From NCBI GenBank assembly GCA_009767595.1, contig VSDK01017500.1, forward strand, positions 79,639-143,638: a stretch of DNA of 64,000 nucleotides, given 5' to 3'. The translations under genes and the position numbers were made by a program. Source of the stretch: Symbiodinium kawagutii. Taxonomy: Eukaryota; Sar; Dinophyceae; Suessiales; Symbiodiniaceae. Below the pieces are notes generated by a model. It was not told the origin of the DNA and searched no databases. It worked only from the letters and a program-made list of their open reading frames with translations. This document shows positions 30,470-39,410 of this stretch, piece after piece; position 1 is the stretch's first letter; each line of letters opens with the position of its first letter.

Positions 30470-30594
30470 GTCGGCAGCAAGCATAAAAGCTCTTTGCCGG
30501 TGTAGCTTGGATCACGAAGTAGCTGCCACGCCGCCACAAGTTGTGGCCTTGCAACCAGGTTTCAGCCTGCGAGAACTCAGCCAGTGGCTGCCTG
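30470..30594 (+). CDS. Candidate internal exon (SLDHEVAATPPQVVALQP)
   Basis: The acceptor TCGCCTTAG and donor GTGATAAACC bound 125 bases. The frame reads SAASIKALCRCSLDHEVAAT, then PPQVVALQPGFSLRELSQWL, and P. It is a well-mixed, plausible globular segment. The frame continues past the donor into repeat-like DNA. Function is unknown. Confidence 0.48.
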
Positions 30595-30599
30595 GTGAT

Positions 30600-31620
30600 A
30601 AACCACAAGGGTTTACTAGAGAAAACCATAGAGCTTTGATCATGTTGAGTGGTTGTCGATCATTTTGTCTGACAATGTTTGATCATGCTTCTGTTGATCA
30701 TGATTCACTAGCCAGTTATTCGTTGGTAAATTCACCATCATGCACCAGTTGGTTGCTGCCGTCTGAATGATCTGTCAACACAATGAACCCCCTGAAATTG
30801 GAGGCCAAGGGAGCTCAGTCCTTGGTGGAAAACTCCAGCCCGGCCGGGCAATCATTAGATTCCGTTGATTTTGGAGGCCAGGAATCATCGTGAATCATCA
30901 TGAACGATCATGAATCATCATGAATATCAAGAGTCCTCATTTTGGGATCTTTTTCGGTAACTTCAGCAGTAGCTTTTTTGTGAAACAAGCCAACTCAAGG
31001 ACACAGCCAATGGACAATGTCAAGATTGCACCTGGTAGCTGAGGGTAATCAACTGGGATTGAGGCTATCAGTTGTCAACGGCATGAAGCAAATCGGTGAC
31101 ATATAGGGGGGCAGTTGGGCGACCATGACTTTTGAGGGTCGGGTGGCCCTACAAACCTAGATCATGTATAGAGATTGATATGATCCACAATGGGAATATC
31201 CTATCAACCCACCGGTACAACGGCGTTCCGCCTGTAGGTTTCTTGCTTCCACTGCTTCACTTTATACGTTAGTGCAGAGACCCTCCAACTAACATTCTCA
31301 TGTCCCTGCGGAGATATGTCCGGTCGCGCTTTGGCGCTCGTTCTCTTCTTCTTTTTCTTGTTGTTGTTGTTGTTGCTGTGGGCTGCGGCATTGGTTGTTT
31401 GTCGCTGACATGGTTTTGTTCTTCCTCTTGTAGCGACACACTTAATTCGCTAGTTTGGTGCTTAGCTAGGTAGTTGCTTAGTTGCTTAGTTGCTTAGTTG
31501 GTTAGTTAGTTGGTTAGTTAGCTACTCGTAGTTAGTGAAGTAATTAGTTGTAGCTGTGGTTGTTTCTGTCGTCCCTCTTGGAGCATGACTTCCCAGGCGG
31601 TTCGATTCCTTCTCTAGGCC
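30600..31620. other. Spacer with GATCATG words and TTAGTTGG run
   Basis: GATCATG and GAATCATCATGAA words at 30640-30930, a TTGTTGTTGTTG run at 31358-31375, and TTAGTTGCTTAGTTGG iterations at 31475-31520. A GC patch near 30790-30860 has no credible frame. Confidence 0.45.
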
Positions 31621-31625
31621 CTTAG

Positions 31626-31738
31626 AAGCTCTGGGCGATCCAGCCGTTGTCAAAGTGGCGGCGCTCAAGGCTGACGGGACAGGGGCGCCGTGGCACGGCA
31701 CTGCTGGCAGCTGTACCCAGGGGGTCCACCAGCTGATG
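31626..31738 (+). CDS. Candidate internal exon (ALGDPAVVKVAALKADGT)
   Basis: The acceptor TCTAGGCCCTTAG and donor GTTTGTCATT bound 113 bases. The frame reads EALGDPAVVKVAALKADGTG, then APWHGTAGSCTQGVHQLM. A second, arginine-rich plus frame is open. The sequence resembles alternating strands and turns, with no assigned family. Confidence 0.42.
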
Positions 31739-31883
31739 GTTTGTCATTACTGAAGAGATGCGCATATTTTTGATCATAGATCCGCAGAGATGCACATAGT
31801 TTTGAAAGTCATTCGCAGCAATGATACTAGACATCTAGACATGCTGCCCTGGTTTTCGCTCGCGGATTCCATGCATCAAGCAC

Positions 31884-32108
31884 GCAGCATGTGTGGCCCC
31901 GGGCTCAGGACCAGGTGTGCAAACACACGCGCATAACGCCCGTGAAGCAGCGGATGGAGTACAAGGGACGAGTGCTCAAGGCGGGGCAGCGACGCTGGTG
32001 GCACTTGGGTCCCGGATCACGCAAGCATCAGGCGGCCCGGATCGTTGGGGGTCCCGGATCACCACCAAAATGGGCAATGAGTGCAAAATGTGTTGCAATG
32101 GTGCTTAG
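31884..32108 (+). CDS. Candidate exon island (NAREAADGVQGTSAQGG)
   Basis: Two plus frames are open for over 200 bases. One reads VQTHAHNAREAADGVQGTSA, then QGGAATLVALGSRITQASGG, and ends KMGNECKMCCNGA with TAG at 32106. The other reads TPVKQRMEYKGRVLKAGQRR. The 13-mer GGTCCCGGATCAC occurs twice 48 bases apart. If the first frame is right this could be the last exon of a gene ending 280 bases before the leucine-rich gene. Confidence 0.4.
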   Translation, partial: AACVAPGSGPGVQTHAHNAREAADGVQGTSAQGGAATLVALGSRITQASGGPDRWGSRITTKMGNECKMCCNGA

Positions 32109-32359
32109 TAACTGGTGATATAGTATTCCAAGAATGTTGCAATATCAATGCTTATAGAATAAACATTTGAGATGGTCAGGACAGTTAAGCATTGTATTCC
32201 TTCTTATTGTTTGCCATTCACTATTTTAATCCCATTATCAGCCATCACCAGTCATATGTTGATTGTCATGCCAACGATTCTCAATCATTTTCATCAACCA
32301 TTGCCCTATGGTGGACCATCAATCATGGTGAATGTAACCATCACCAGCTGCCGTGGTGC

Positions 32360-32370
32360 TCATTTTCCAG
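32360..32370 (+). promoter_or_regulatory. Possible spliced-leader acceptor (TCATTTTCCAG)
   Basis: A pyrimidine-rich run ending in AG lies 18 bases before ATG 32389. Dinoflagellate mRNAs receive a trans-spliced leader at such an AG. This is inferred from position only. Confidence 0.35.
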
Positions 32371-32388
32371 CGGCGAACTTCATTGGAC

Positions 32389-34122
32389 ATGGCAGGTAAC
32401 AACGATGGCTGTGTGGAGCCATTTGGTGACCGCACACAGCTGATTGAAGTTCATGTGATCGGTTTGAATGGTGAAGGATGCACCGTGAGCCTTTGCCCTT
32501 CCACGTTGGGAGGGGACGTGGTTCAGATAGTTTCAAGGAAACTTTTGCCAAGGAGAGGTGCAAAGCTCACTCTCCACCACTTTGACGCACCCATCATTCT
32601 GCACCAAACACTACAAGAGCAAGGCATCACTGGTGAAGCTGCAACTTTGTCCTGCACTTATGTTCCCACTGATCTGCTTGCTGCGTACAGATTTGCCTCC
32701 GGCTTCGCAGCCTCAGAGGAAGAGACCGCCCTGCATGGGGTAACACGTCTAGTTGGTGTATTTTCCATGAGGAGTTGCCTGTACCATCTTCCCCAAAGCC
32801 TCGATACCTTAATCCTTGGCAATGACTTTGATGAGAAGATGGATCGGGTCACCTTGCCGAACAGCTTGCAGACTTTGACATTTGGTGCTCGTTTCAACCG
32901 TAGCCTGGATGGGGTCACCTTGCCGAACAGCTTGCAGACTTTGACATTTGGCGATGATTTCAACCAGAACCTGGATCGGGTCACCTTGCCGAACAGCTTG
33001 CAAACTTTGACATTTGGCAATGATTTCAACTGGAGCTTGGATCGGGTCACCTTGCCGATGAACTTGCAAACTTTGACATTCGGCCAATGTTTCAACCAGA
33101 GCCTGGACGAGGTCACCTTGCCGAACAGCTTGCAGACTTTGACATTTCATGATCGTTTCAACCAGAGCCTGGATGGGGTCACCTTGCCGAACAGCTTGCA
33201 AACTTTGGCATTTCCCGGGAGCCTGAATGGGGTCACCTTGCCGAACAGCTTGCAAACTTTGACATTTGGCGGTTGTTTCAACCAGAGCCTGGAGGCCCGG
33301 GTCACCTTGCACCAGAGCCTGGATCGGGTCACCTTGCCGAACAGCTTGCAAACCTTGACATTTGGCAATCTTTTCAACCAGAGCCTGAATGGCGTCACCT
33401 TGCCGAACAGCTTGCAAACTTTGACATTCGGCCAATGTTTCAACCAGAGCCTGGATGGGGTCACCTTGCCGAACAGCTTGCAAACTTTGACATTTGGCAG
33501 CTGTTTCAACCAGAGCCTGAATGGCGTCACCTTGCCGAACAGCTTGCAAACTTTGACATTTCATGGTGATTTCAACCAGAGCCTGGACAGGGTCACCTTG
33601 CCGAACAGCTTGCAAACTTTGACATTTGGCTATCGTTTCAACCAGAGCCTGGATGGGGCAACCTTGCCGAACAGCTTGCAGACTTTGACATTTGGCTATC
33701 GTTTCAACCAGAGCCTGGATGGGACCACCTTGCCGAACAGCTTGCAAACTTTGACATTTGGCTATCGTTTCAACCAGAGCCTGGATGGGGTCACCTTGCC
33801 GAACAGCTTGCAAACTTTGACATTTCCCGGGAGCCTGAATGGGGTCACCTTGCCGAACAGCTTGCAAACTTTGGCATGTGGGGGGAGCCTGAATGGGGTC
33901 ACCTTGCCGAACAGCTTGCAAACTTTGACATTTGGGGGGAGCCTGAATGGGGTCACCTTGCCGAACGACCTGCATACTTTGACATTGGGCGATGTTTGGG
34001 ACCGGGGCGGCCTGGATTGGGGCATCTTACCCTGCAGTGTTCGCAGGATTCTTTGGGTGCAGCTGGAGGAAGATCAGTGGGGATTGGAAGTAGCTCACCG
34101 AATGGAGGTAGCCACGGTCTGA
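32389..34122 (+). CDS. Ubiquitin-like plus leucine-rich FNQSL-repeat protein, intronless
   Basis: A 577-codon frame from ATG 32389 (MAGNNDGCVEPFGD) to TGA 34120. An upstream ATG at 32353 is in frame but lies before a likely trans-splice AG. Residues about 18-92 form a ubiquitin-like domain (LIEVHVIGLNGEGCTVSL, with ILHQTLQEQGI near its end). Residues about 135-545 hold some 19 leucine-rich units, consensus FNQSLDxVTLPNSLQTLTFG plus two variable residues, 22 residues or 66 bases long. Four units lack FNQS-type residues (18 residues), and one has a 10-residue insertion (EARVTLHQSL). The C-terminus (WGILPCSVRRILWVQLEEDQ) is non-repetitive. The family is known from Symbiodiniaceae, where it is large and intron-poor, and the units should stack into a solenoid, probably for protein binding. 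DNA units are nearly identical, suggesting recent expansion or gene conversion. Confidence 0.9.
   Translation: MAGNNDGCVEPFGDRTQLIEVHVIGLNGEGCTVSLCPSTLGGDVVQIVSRKLLPRRGAKLTLHHFDAPIILHQTLQEQGITGEAATLSCTYVPTDLLAAYRFASGFAASEEETALHGVTRLVGVFSMRSCLYHLPQSLDTLILGNDFDEKMDRVTLPNSLQTLTFGARFNRSLDGVTLPNSLQTLTFGDDFNQNLDRVTLPNSLQTLTFGNDFNWSLDRVTLPMNLQTLTFGQCFNQSLDEVTLPNSLQTLTFHDRFNQSLDGVTLPNSLQTLAFPGSLNGVTLPNSLQTLTFGGCFNQSLEARVTLHQSLDRVTLPNSLQTLTFGNLFNQSLNGVTLPNSLQTLTFGQCFNQSLDGVTLPNSLQTLTFGSCFNQSLNGVTLPNSLQTLTFHGDFNQSLDRVTLPNSLQTLTFGYRFNQSLDGATLPNSLQTLTFGYRFNQSLDGTTLPNSLQTLTFGYRFNQSLDGVTLPNSLQTLTFPGSLNGVTLPNSLQTLACGGSLNGVTLPNSLQTLTFGGSLNGVTLPNDLHTLTLGDVWDRGGLDWGILPCSVRRILWVQLEEDQWGLEVAHRMEVATV
32836..33990 (+). 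repeat. 66-bp coding minisatellite
   Basis: GTCACCTTGCCGAACAGCTT plus GCAAACTTTGACATTT recurs about 18 times at 66-base (or 54-base) spacing. Because the period is a multiple of three, the antisense frame is also open (32809-33975). Confidence 0.9.
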
Positions 34123-34980
34123 TTGAATCTGCCTCTCGACAATGGATTTGGCAGTTGTAGCTGGGCAATCATGCCGGTGGTTGAGGGAAAATGGCGTCCT
34201 GCTTTTTGGACTGGCAGGTATTCTGGAATCGGTTTGGTGAAGCTTCCAAGTGAGAAAGACAATATCATACTGATATCAATTTATCATTATTAAAAATCAG
34301 CATTTCAACCTTGGTTGACCCTTGTTCATCATCGTTTCTGACCATTGACTAGCCATTTACCCCTGTTAAGAACCTCACTTTCTGGATGTGGGGCCCGGGT
34401 CTCCCATTGGCTACGGTCTCTTCATTTCGAGAGTGCCTGTTTTTCCAGATTTTAGTCGGTGATCATAAGCAGCTCATTGCTGATGGACATCTTGAACCCT
34501 AGCCCCCACCAAGGTTATGCCCTGCACATGCACCCTTGAGGCAAGCTTCCATGACTAGCTTTTTGATATGACTGAGAAGCAGCCGGGGCTGTCAATCATT
34601 GTGCTTTGACATGGCTCAATGGGGACCGGAGCAGTGCCGAAACAGAAGGATGAAACAATGGCAAGAATAACACGGGCAGGGGGGGGGTTCTGGGCCCCAA
34701 GTGACGTGCGGATCATGTGACCAATAAACGGCTAGTTAGAGGTGCCGGAAACTATCAAGGGAAACACCAGGGTGGGTAATAATGATTAGTAATAGCATTA
34801 ATGGTGGTTAACTTGTAGTAGCAATGCGTTATAGTAATTCCAAATTGGTTCATATCAACGGTTGACAATACTTGATATGGCCAGTCACGGTCAAAATATC
34901 CGGCAAAAATAGGGATGTAAGCCAACTACATCGAGCGATCTGGTGTAATCCAGTTCGCCATCCTGGTATAGTCCAACCAC
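34123..34980. other. 3' flank of the leucine-rich gene, no gene seen
   Basis: Mixed sequence with no polyadenylation signal that I can name, which is normal for dinoflagellates. A GGGGGGGGG run is at 34679. The small frames at 34850-35102 are on both strands. Confidence 0.45.
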
Positions 34981-34983
34981 CAG

Positions 34984-35026
34984 CGGATCCCTTGGTGCCA
35001 GCGACAAGGAGCTGCTGGAAATCTTG
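34984..35026 (+). CDS. Candidate 43-base exon (GSLGASDKELLEIL)
   Basis: The acceptor CAACCACCAG and donor GTGTGTTGG. The frame GSLGASDKELLEIL is natural. GATGATGGTAGC and GATGGTAATGATGATAG words follow on the right. Two other frames are also open, so the frame is tentative. Confidence 0.33.
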
Positions 35027-35029
35027 GTG

Positions 35030-35390
35030 TGTTGGATCGTTGCTGATGATGTCACTGGATGATGGTAGCAAGCAGATGCTGACTATGGATGATGTAGTTT
35101 GATGATGCTGGTAGTGATGGTAATGATGATAGTCAGTTTGATAGTGCTATATAGATGATAGTATCATAGATCTTCCCTTGAATTCAAGTCTGCTCATATC
35201 ATAGTTTATGTTCCTGCGCCTATTGAGGCCGAGTCTAATCATCCTGCTGAGAAACATATAGTAGGAACCCGCACACACACACAGACGCTTCCTCAATAAG
35301 ATGAGGCTGATGTTCACAGATCATAGATGGCTTTGTCCGTGTACACTCTAAACAAGACCCCTGAAACAACGTTTTTGGGTCGAAAGGTGG
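35030..35390. other. GATGATGG tract, (CA)n near 35272
   Basis: GATGATGCTGGTAGTGATGG words at 35055-35150, then spacer with ACACACACACA. Confidence 0.5.
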
Positions 35391-35397
35391 GTATCCG

Positions 35398-35625
35398 CGG
35401 CTTGTTCTTGTTCGTGTTGTGGTTGTGGTTGCGGTGGTTCGTGTGGTTGTTGCGGTTGTTGTGTTTGTCGTGGGGGTTGTTGCTGTGTTGCTGATGCCGT
35501 TGCTATAGATAATCAAACGACTGAAACATTCCAGTCCAAGGTGTTTTTGTCCTGCCGTTGCTGCTGTTGCTGCCGTTGCTGCTGTTGCTGTTGTTGTCGT
35601 CGTTGTTCTTGTTGTAGTCGTTGTT
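35398..35625. repeat. Imperfect GTT/GCT trinucleotide repeat
   Basis: GTTGTTGCGGTTGTTGTG and GCTGCTGTTGCTGCC runs cover about 230 bases with a unique interruption at 35495-35545. The minus-strand frames are poly-T or poly-N artefacts. Confidence 0.85.
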
Positions 35626-35656
35626 TCCTTTGCCAGGAAAACTTTTTTCACTCTTT

Positions 35657-35762
35657 CGGTGTTTCAGAAAATAGAGGACCCCCGAAATCATCCACTACTA
35701 ACAATTTATGGCAATAAACTATCCATTTTTGGGGTCCCGTATGGCTTTTGGAGCCACCCATT
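35657..35762 (+). mobile_element. Family A element, diverged tips
   Basis: CGGTGT TTCAGAAAATAGAGG and GTATGGCTTTTGGAGCCACC. The forward internal text CAATAAACTATCCATTTTTGG is present. It ends 14 bases before the next exon. Confidence 0.65.
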
Positions 35763-35776
35763 CATTGTGGCTTCAG

Positions 35777-35886
35777 ATTCGAATTCGCCAACAGGATGAG
35801 ATGACGCTGGAAGATGCCAAGCTCTCCGAAGGAGGTGGGAAGACCAGACCTATCAATCCAGCAGGATCAGGGGATGAAACCGTCAG
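35777..35886 (+). CDS. Candidate internal exon (MTLEDAKLSEGGGKTRPI)
   Basis: The acceptor TGTGGCTTCAG and donor GTGCGTGTG bound 110 bases. The frame reads IRIRQQDEMTLEDAKLSEGG, then GKTRPINPAGSGDETVR. It is charged, glycine-containing and probably surface-exposed or disordered. The opposite frame is open but less natural. Confidence 0.48.
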
Positions 35887-35889
35887 GTG

Positions 35890-36195
35890 CGTGTGAAAAC
35901 CAGTGAGTGCATCCCTAGGGAACACGAAGGAGGCCATATTTGAATATATTTGAGGCAATGCCAACGACAGAAGCTGTATAGCTAATAGCAATAGCTATAG
36001 GCTATTGAGATGCCGAGCCTTCGGCAGAATCTTCCGTTGAATGAAATGTATTGGTTTTGTTCTTGGTTTTGAACCATTATTTTCCCTATGATTTGGTTGG
36101 TCATTATAAGCCATTATTGATGGTTAATATTGACCCATAGCCATGTGGTCACCCTGCCACAGTTGCTTGGTTGGATCGTACAAGGTCAGAGTTGC
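35890..36195. other. Spacer with family B-like remnant (36057-36144)
   Basis: AACCATTATTTTCCCTATG through GGTTAATATTGACCCATAGCCA is the right half of a reverse family B element. Confidence 0.5.
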
Positions 36196-36200
36196 CACAG

Positions 36201-36270
36201 AATGGTTGCCGCATCTTCCGTCGTCAGCTGGCGGTTCCCTGGTGGGTTGGCCAAGCCACTTGATGCGTCA
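36201..36270 (+). CDS. Candidate exon (MVAASSVVSWRFPGGLAK)
   Basis: The acceptor GTTGCCACAG at 36191-36200 and donor GTGAGTGATG at 36271 bound 70 bases. From ATG 36202 the frame reads MVAASSVVSWRFPGGLAKPL, then DAS. The donor is a perfect GTGAGT. Confidence 0.45.
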
Positions 36271-36274
36271 GTGA

Positions 36275-37028
36275 GTGATGGGTTCCTTCGCCTAGCGGCC
36301 GACCAATGAATGACACCAGTCGTTCACCATGGGTTGATGAACTAATTGTTAATTATTTGTATGATCATTGTAGGTTATTTACAATTGTCATTGATCAACC
36401 GATCTTTCTTGTGGCTTATTTTACTGGTTGATGATTGGTTCACTATGGTCAGTCCCAATAACAACACAGAGATATCAGTGATATGCCCTATGGCAGCTAC
36501 GGTGCATTTATTAGGTTATCATGCATCAATAAGCAACCAAACCCTGCTCATTTTACAGCGGCTTCTTCCTGATTGTTCATGTCTAGCCATCACAAAAAGT
36601 GATGAATAAGAACCAACAATCAGATGTAACAACTATATTACTTGTTTTCCATCAGATTTGTCAGCAGTTTTCCAGATTGTTGGCTAAGAATAGCCATGAC
36701 TATAGTTTCCAGATTAACCAGGCCTTTTTGTTTCCAGATTGTTGCTCAACAGCTGATTCTCAACCCTGATTTTCAAAATTGTTGGCTTATAACGGCCACG
36801 ACTATACACGTTCTGCTCAACCTTGGTTCTATATGGCTATACATTTTCTGCTTAAAAAAACGTTTGGCCAAAAACGTGGTTCTATACATTTTCTGCGTGG
36901 CCTTAAGAACAATGGTTAGAAAATGTATAGCCATAATAGATGGTGAACTACTTGGCCAAACAACATGCTGACCTTAACATCCTTAATCATCAAACATTTC
37001 TTATGCATCAACAAACGAGCCCCACGTG
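36275..37028. other. AT-rich segment with repeated TTTCCAGATTGTTGGC units
   Basis: TTTCCAGATTGTTGGCTAAG at about 36668 and TTTTCAAAATTGTTGGC at 36772 start two related blocks of about 40 bases, both ending CxACTATA. A long hairpin lies at 36829-36937. Plus frames at 36346-36609 and 36642-36971 are open but hydrophobic and repeat-laden, so a gene is doubtful. Confidence 0.4.
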
Positions 37029-37029
37029 A

Positions 37030-37121
37030 CCTGGCGCTGCGGCTGCCACCTCGGTGCCTGGTACGGCAGGGCGCATCTTCATGGAAGCGCAATGTGCAGC
37101 TGGGCCGAGCTGGTGCGCCGG
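37030..37121 (+). CDS. Candidate exon island (GTAGRIFMEAQCAAGPSW)
   Basis: The frame after TGA 37027 reads PGAAAATSVPGTAGRIFMEA, then QCAAGPSWCAG, up to GTGATCAGCG. Two other plus frames are open over the same island (for example CHLGAWYGRAHLHGSAMC). A family B element follows at 37165. Confidence 0.33.
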
Positions 37122-37164
37122 GTGATCAGCGGATGGTGGAGGGTGCAGTGGGATGGTTAGTAAA

Positions 37165-37284
37165 CATGTGGCAGTGGGTCAATATAAATCAACCAACTAA
37201 TGGGGAATTTCCACCAGCAATAATAGGGAAAACCATGGTTGATAGTAGGGGAACCAGGGGTACAGGGTTTGACCCACTGCCATG
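37165..37284 (+). mobile_element. Family B element, intact
   Basis: ATGTGGCAGTGGGTCAATATA and GGGTTTGACCCACTGCCATGT. The TGTGGCAGTGGGTCAA tip is complementary over at least 14 bases to the right tip. Confidence 0.85.
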
Positions 37285-37471
37285 TCTGGGTATACTAACC
37301 ATCAATGTTGGTGAACGGTTTTTTTTTGCTGGAAGATACTAGGGGAATATCCGCGTTATACCAGGATTGATGGTTCGTTCGTGGTCCATGACGGTCAGTT
37401 CATCTTGAATGATGCACAACATGGGTGGCTGACAATCATTTTGCCCACTTCTCATAGCGCAAAAACTGGTA

Positions 37472-37687
37472 TTGCATCAAGCAGTCCATCGCAGCCATGC
37501 GATGCAACTTTTGGTTGCTGATACTTTCATGGTCATGGCTGCTGAGCTTGTCAATTTTGATATGAATCGAAATTGTAAGTTTGTTGCCTGGCCGCCATCT
37601 TTCGCACACTCGTTGGCACTTTGTCAACACAAGAAATGCCTATCCCACCAGATGCACCGGGAGGTTTTGGCACTGAGTGCGACGTGA
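37472..37687 (+). CDS. Possible coding segment (VMAAELVNFDMNRNCKFV)
   Basis: A 71-codon plus frame reads MQLLVADTFMVMAAELVNFD, MNRNCKFVAWPPSFAHSLAL and CQHKKCLSHQMHREVLALSA, ending TGA. A GTAAGT donor lies inside at about 37576. It overlaps the start of the next candidate in another frame, so at most one of the readings is right in the overlap. Confidence 0.3.
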   Translation: MHQAVHRSHAMQLLVADTFMVMAAELVNFDMNRNCKFVAWPPSFAHSLALCQHKKCLSHQMHREVLALSAT

Positions 37688-37754
37688 TGTTACTGCTGCG
37701 GCGGCCGGCACGGTGAGGGACGTGATTCAAGATGCTGCCCTTGAGTATTGGGAG
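37678..37754 (+). CDS. Candidate internal exon (GTVRDVIQDAALEYWE)
   Basis: AG at 37676-37677 and GTACTTCAC at 37755 bound 77 bases. The frame reads RRDVTAAAAGTVRDVIQDAA, then LEYWE, an alanine-rich helix. The same frame continues open to 37814. Confidence 0.42.
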
Positions 37755-38040
37755 GTACTTCACAGCGTGGCATTTCACTTGAAGTCTCGACTCCTTTGGT
37801 TATTTGCCGATCCATAAATGGTGGTACAAAAAATGGCCAATTAGTTGCTAGGGAGACCACCAATCAGCTTGGGGTCTGTAGGGATGCACCATGCCACTGG
37901 ACAAATCCAAGTGTCACAAAAAGTCAAAACCTTGATAAACAAATCAAGTTCAGTGTTCAGATATTTTGCATATCTAAAAAATCGATTGTCATTCAGATAC
38001 AATTTGCATATCTAAACCATGAGAAGTAAACAACCATGAG

Positions 38041-38183
38041 AAGTACTTGGGAATGCAACCGCGCCACCCAGCGGGCGTCCCCAACTGCTGGAGGGTTTGC
38101 GCGCGGATGATCTCCCAGCACCGACGGATGAGCCGTACCCGGTTGCAGCTTCGCCGCCGTCCCTCAACAGCTGGGCGTTATGA
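38041..38183 (+). CDS. Candidate exon, possibly last (LLEGLRADDLPAPTDEPY)
   Basis: The most natural plus frame reads ATAPPSGRPQLLEGLRADDL, then PAPTDEPYPVAASPPSLNSW, AL and TGA at 38181. An overlapping arginine-rich plus frame (38047-38259) is probably a shadow. The proline-rich acidic end suits a C-terminal tail. A family B element starts 74 bases later. Confidence 0.42.
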
Positions 38184-38256
38184 GAAGCGCACGTCATGCA
38201 CTCGAAGGGTCCATGACAGCGCTCGGCCTGGGTCAAGACTGGGGGGTCGCCACCAG

Positions 38257-38380
38257 TAGCTATGGGTCAAGCAGTTAACCAACCAATAAGGGGGGAGAAT
38301 GACCAGCAATTTCATAGGGAAAAGAGCCTGGTTAATGGTGGGGGAACCAGGGGGACTAAGGGTTTTGACCCACTGCCAGT
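38257..38380 (+). mobile_element. Family B element, GGTCAAGCAGTTAACC sub-type
   Basis: The tips are AGCTATGGGTCAAGCAGTTA and TTTTGACCCACTGCCAG. The middle, GGGAAAAGAGCCTGGTTAATGG and GGGACTAAGGG, is shared with 52179 and 58720-58819. Confidence 0.8.
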
Positions 38381-38505
38381 GTTCTTCAGCTGAACCATTG
38401 CGACCAGTCGGCGTGGAGGGCCCCTACCGTACCTTGCAGTTTCGCAGGCCCCTTTGGCTGATGAGGTATGAAAACACATGACTGGGAACCCAGCATGTAA
38501 AGATC

Positions 38506-38706
38506 GTGGTTTATCAACAATTACTACATAGTACTACATTTGCCATTGGCTTGGAGAATGCGGATGAAGGTCAACCAGCTATGCGAGCGAGGTTTTTCAT
38601 GGGTCAGAAGCTGCTGGTAGCTCAAGAAACAGCTTCGCCGGAAATGTTTCATGGAAACGATTTCCATGATGAAGATGGTGATCTTTGCTATTCACACCGC
38701 TATTGA
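38506..38706 (+). CDS. Candidate exon (MRARFFMGQKLLVAQETA)
   Basis: A plus frame of 66 codons ends TGA at 38704. It reads FAIGLENADEGQPAMRARFF, then MGQKLLVAQETASPEMFHGN and DFHDEDGDLCYSHRY. It is balanced and acidic at the end. No clear acceptor is chosen. It could be a terminal exon. Confidence 0.4.
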   Translation: MVYQQLLHSTTFAIGLENADEGQPAMRARFFMGQKLLVAQETASPEMFHGNDFHDEDGDLCYSHRY

Positions 38707-39039
38707 TCATGATTAGTGCTGGTTCAGAAAGGTCAATAGTGGCTGATTGTCGTCAACATTGATTCCTTCCTTGTCGGCTTGACATTCCCCCATTATTGCT
38801 TGTGTGATCAGCACATCAGCACACGATTTTGCTATTTGGTAACGGCTGATCACGCATGATCAACTGGCCATTCTTGTATCACCATGGTCATATTGGAGTG
38901 AAAGTGGCTGATTCCTCCTATCGTATCACCACAAACATACTCGCTAAAAATCATAGCATCAACATTTTTTGGCATCAACCAACCAGTTCGAACCAAAAAC
39001 ATTAGGAACCCAGCATAAATGGTCACAAATCACCCTTTT

Positions 39040-39125
39040 CTGGCATTTTTGCCTGAACATCCAACTGTTTTCCAATATTTTTTCCTTAATATCCATCCGT
39101 TTTCCGGTATTTCTTCCTGAACATC
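39040..39125 (+). repeat. About 41-bp direct repeat, two units
   Basis: CCTGAACATCCAACTGTTTTCC, then CCTTAATATCCATCCGTTTTCC, and again CCTGAACATCCAATCC: related units 40-42 bases apart, directly before the next exon. Confidence 0.65.
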
Positions 39126-39135
39126 CAATCCTCAG

Positions 39136-39266
39136 ATGGCTGGTTGGGCCGATTCTTCCATTTCTGTTGACACCGCGGATGTGTCGCAAGAACTTGACCC
39201 AGACACTGTCGCAAGAACTGCATCTGCGAGCTGCGAGCTGCGGACAAAAATTTTCGAGCAGAGGAG
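39136..39266 (+). CDS. Candidate first exon (MAGWADSSISVDTADVSQ)
   Basis: The acceptor CCAATCCTCAG abuts ATG 39136. The frame reads MAGWADSSISVDTADVSQEL, then DPDTVARTASASCELRTKIF and EQRR, up to the donor GTGATGGC at 39267. A TGA spans the donor, so the frame needs splicing. The acidic Ser/Thr/Asp-rich start looks like a genuine N-terminus, and the AG directly before the ATG is where a spliced leader could join. Confidence 0.52.
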
Positions 39267-39298
39267 GTGATGGCACCAAGGAACAGTCAGCTGGTACC

Positions 39299-39410
39299 CA
39301 TTTGGTGGTTTCTCAAAATAGGGGTACCCCTAAATCATCCATTCATAGTCATTTATAGTAATAAACCAACCATTTTTTGGGGTCCCCTATTTTGAGAAAC
39401 CACCATTTGG
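39299..39410 (+). mobile_element. Family A element, near-consensus, CATTTGG direct repeat
   Basis: CATTTGG lies at 39299-39305 and 39404-39410. The inverted tips TGGTTTCTCAAAATAGGGG and CCCCTATTTTGAGAAACCA are perfect. It is the best reference copy and starts 32 bases after a donor. Confidence 0.88.

Noticed and set aside
32809-33975. 388-codon minus-strand open frame
   Set aside because: It is the exact complement of the leucine-rich array; the 66-base period keeps it open. The plus frame has a domain, a recognised repeat consensus and natural ends.
35235-35651. Thr/Ala-rich 138-codon minus-strand protein
   Set aside because: It derives from the GTT/GCT trinucleotide repeat.
36642-36971. 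109-codon hydrophobic protein
   Set aside because: It covers duplicated blocks and a hairpin; no splice sites and no natural polar face.
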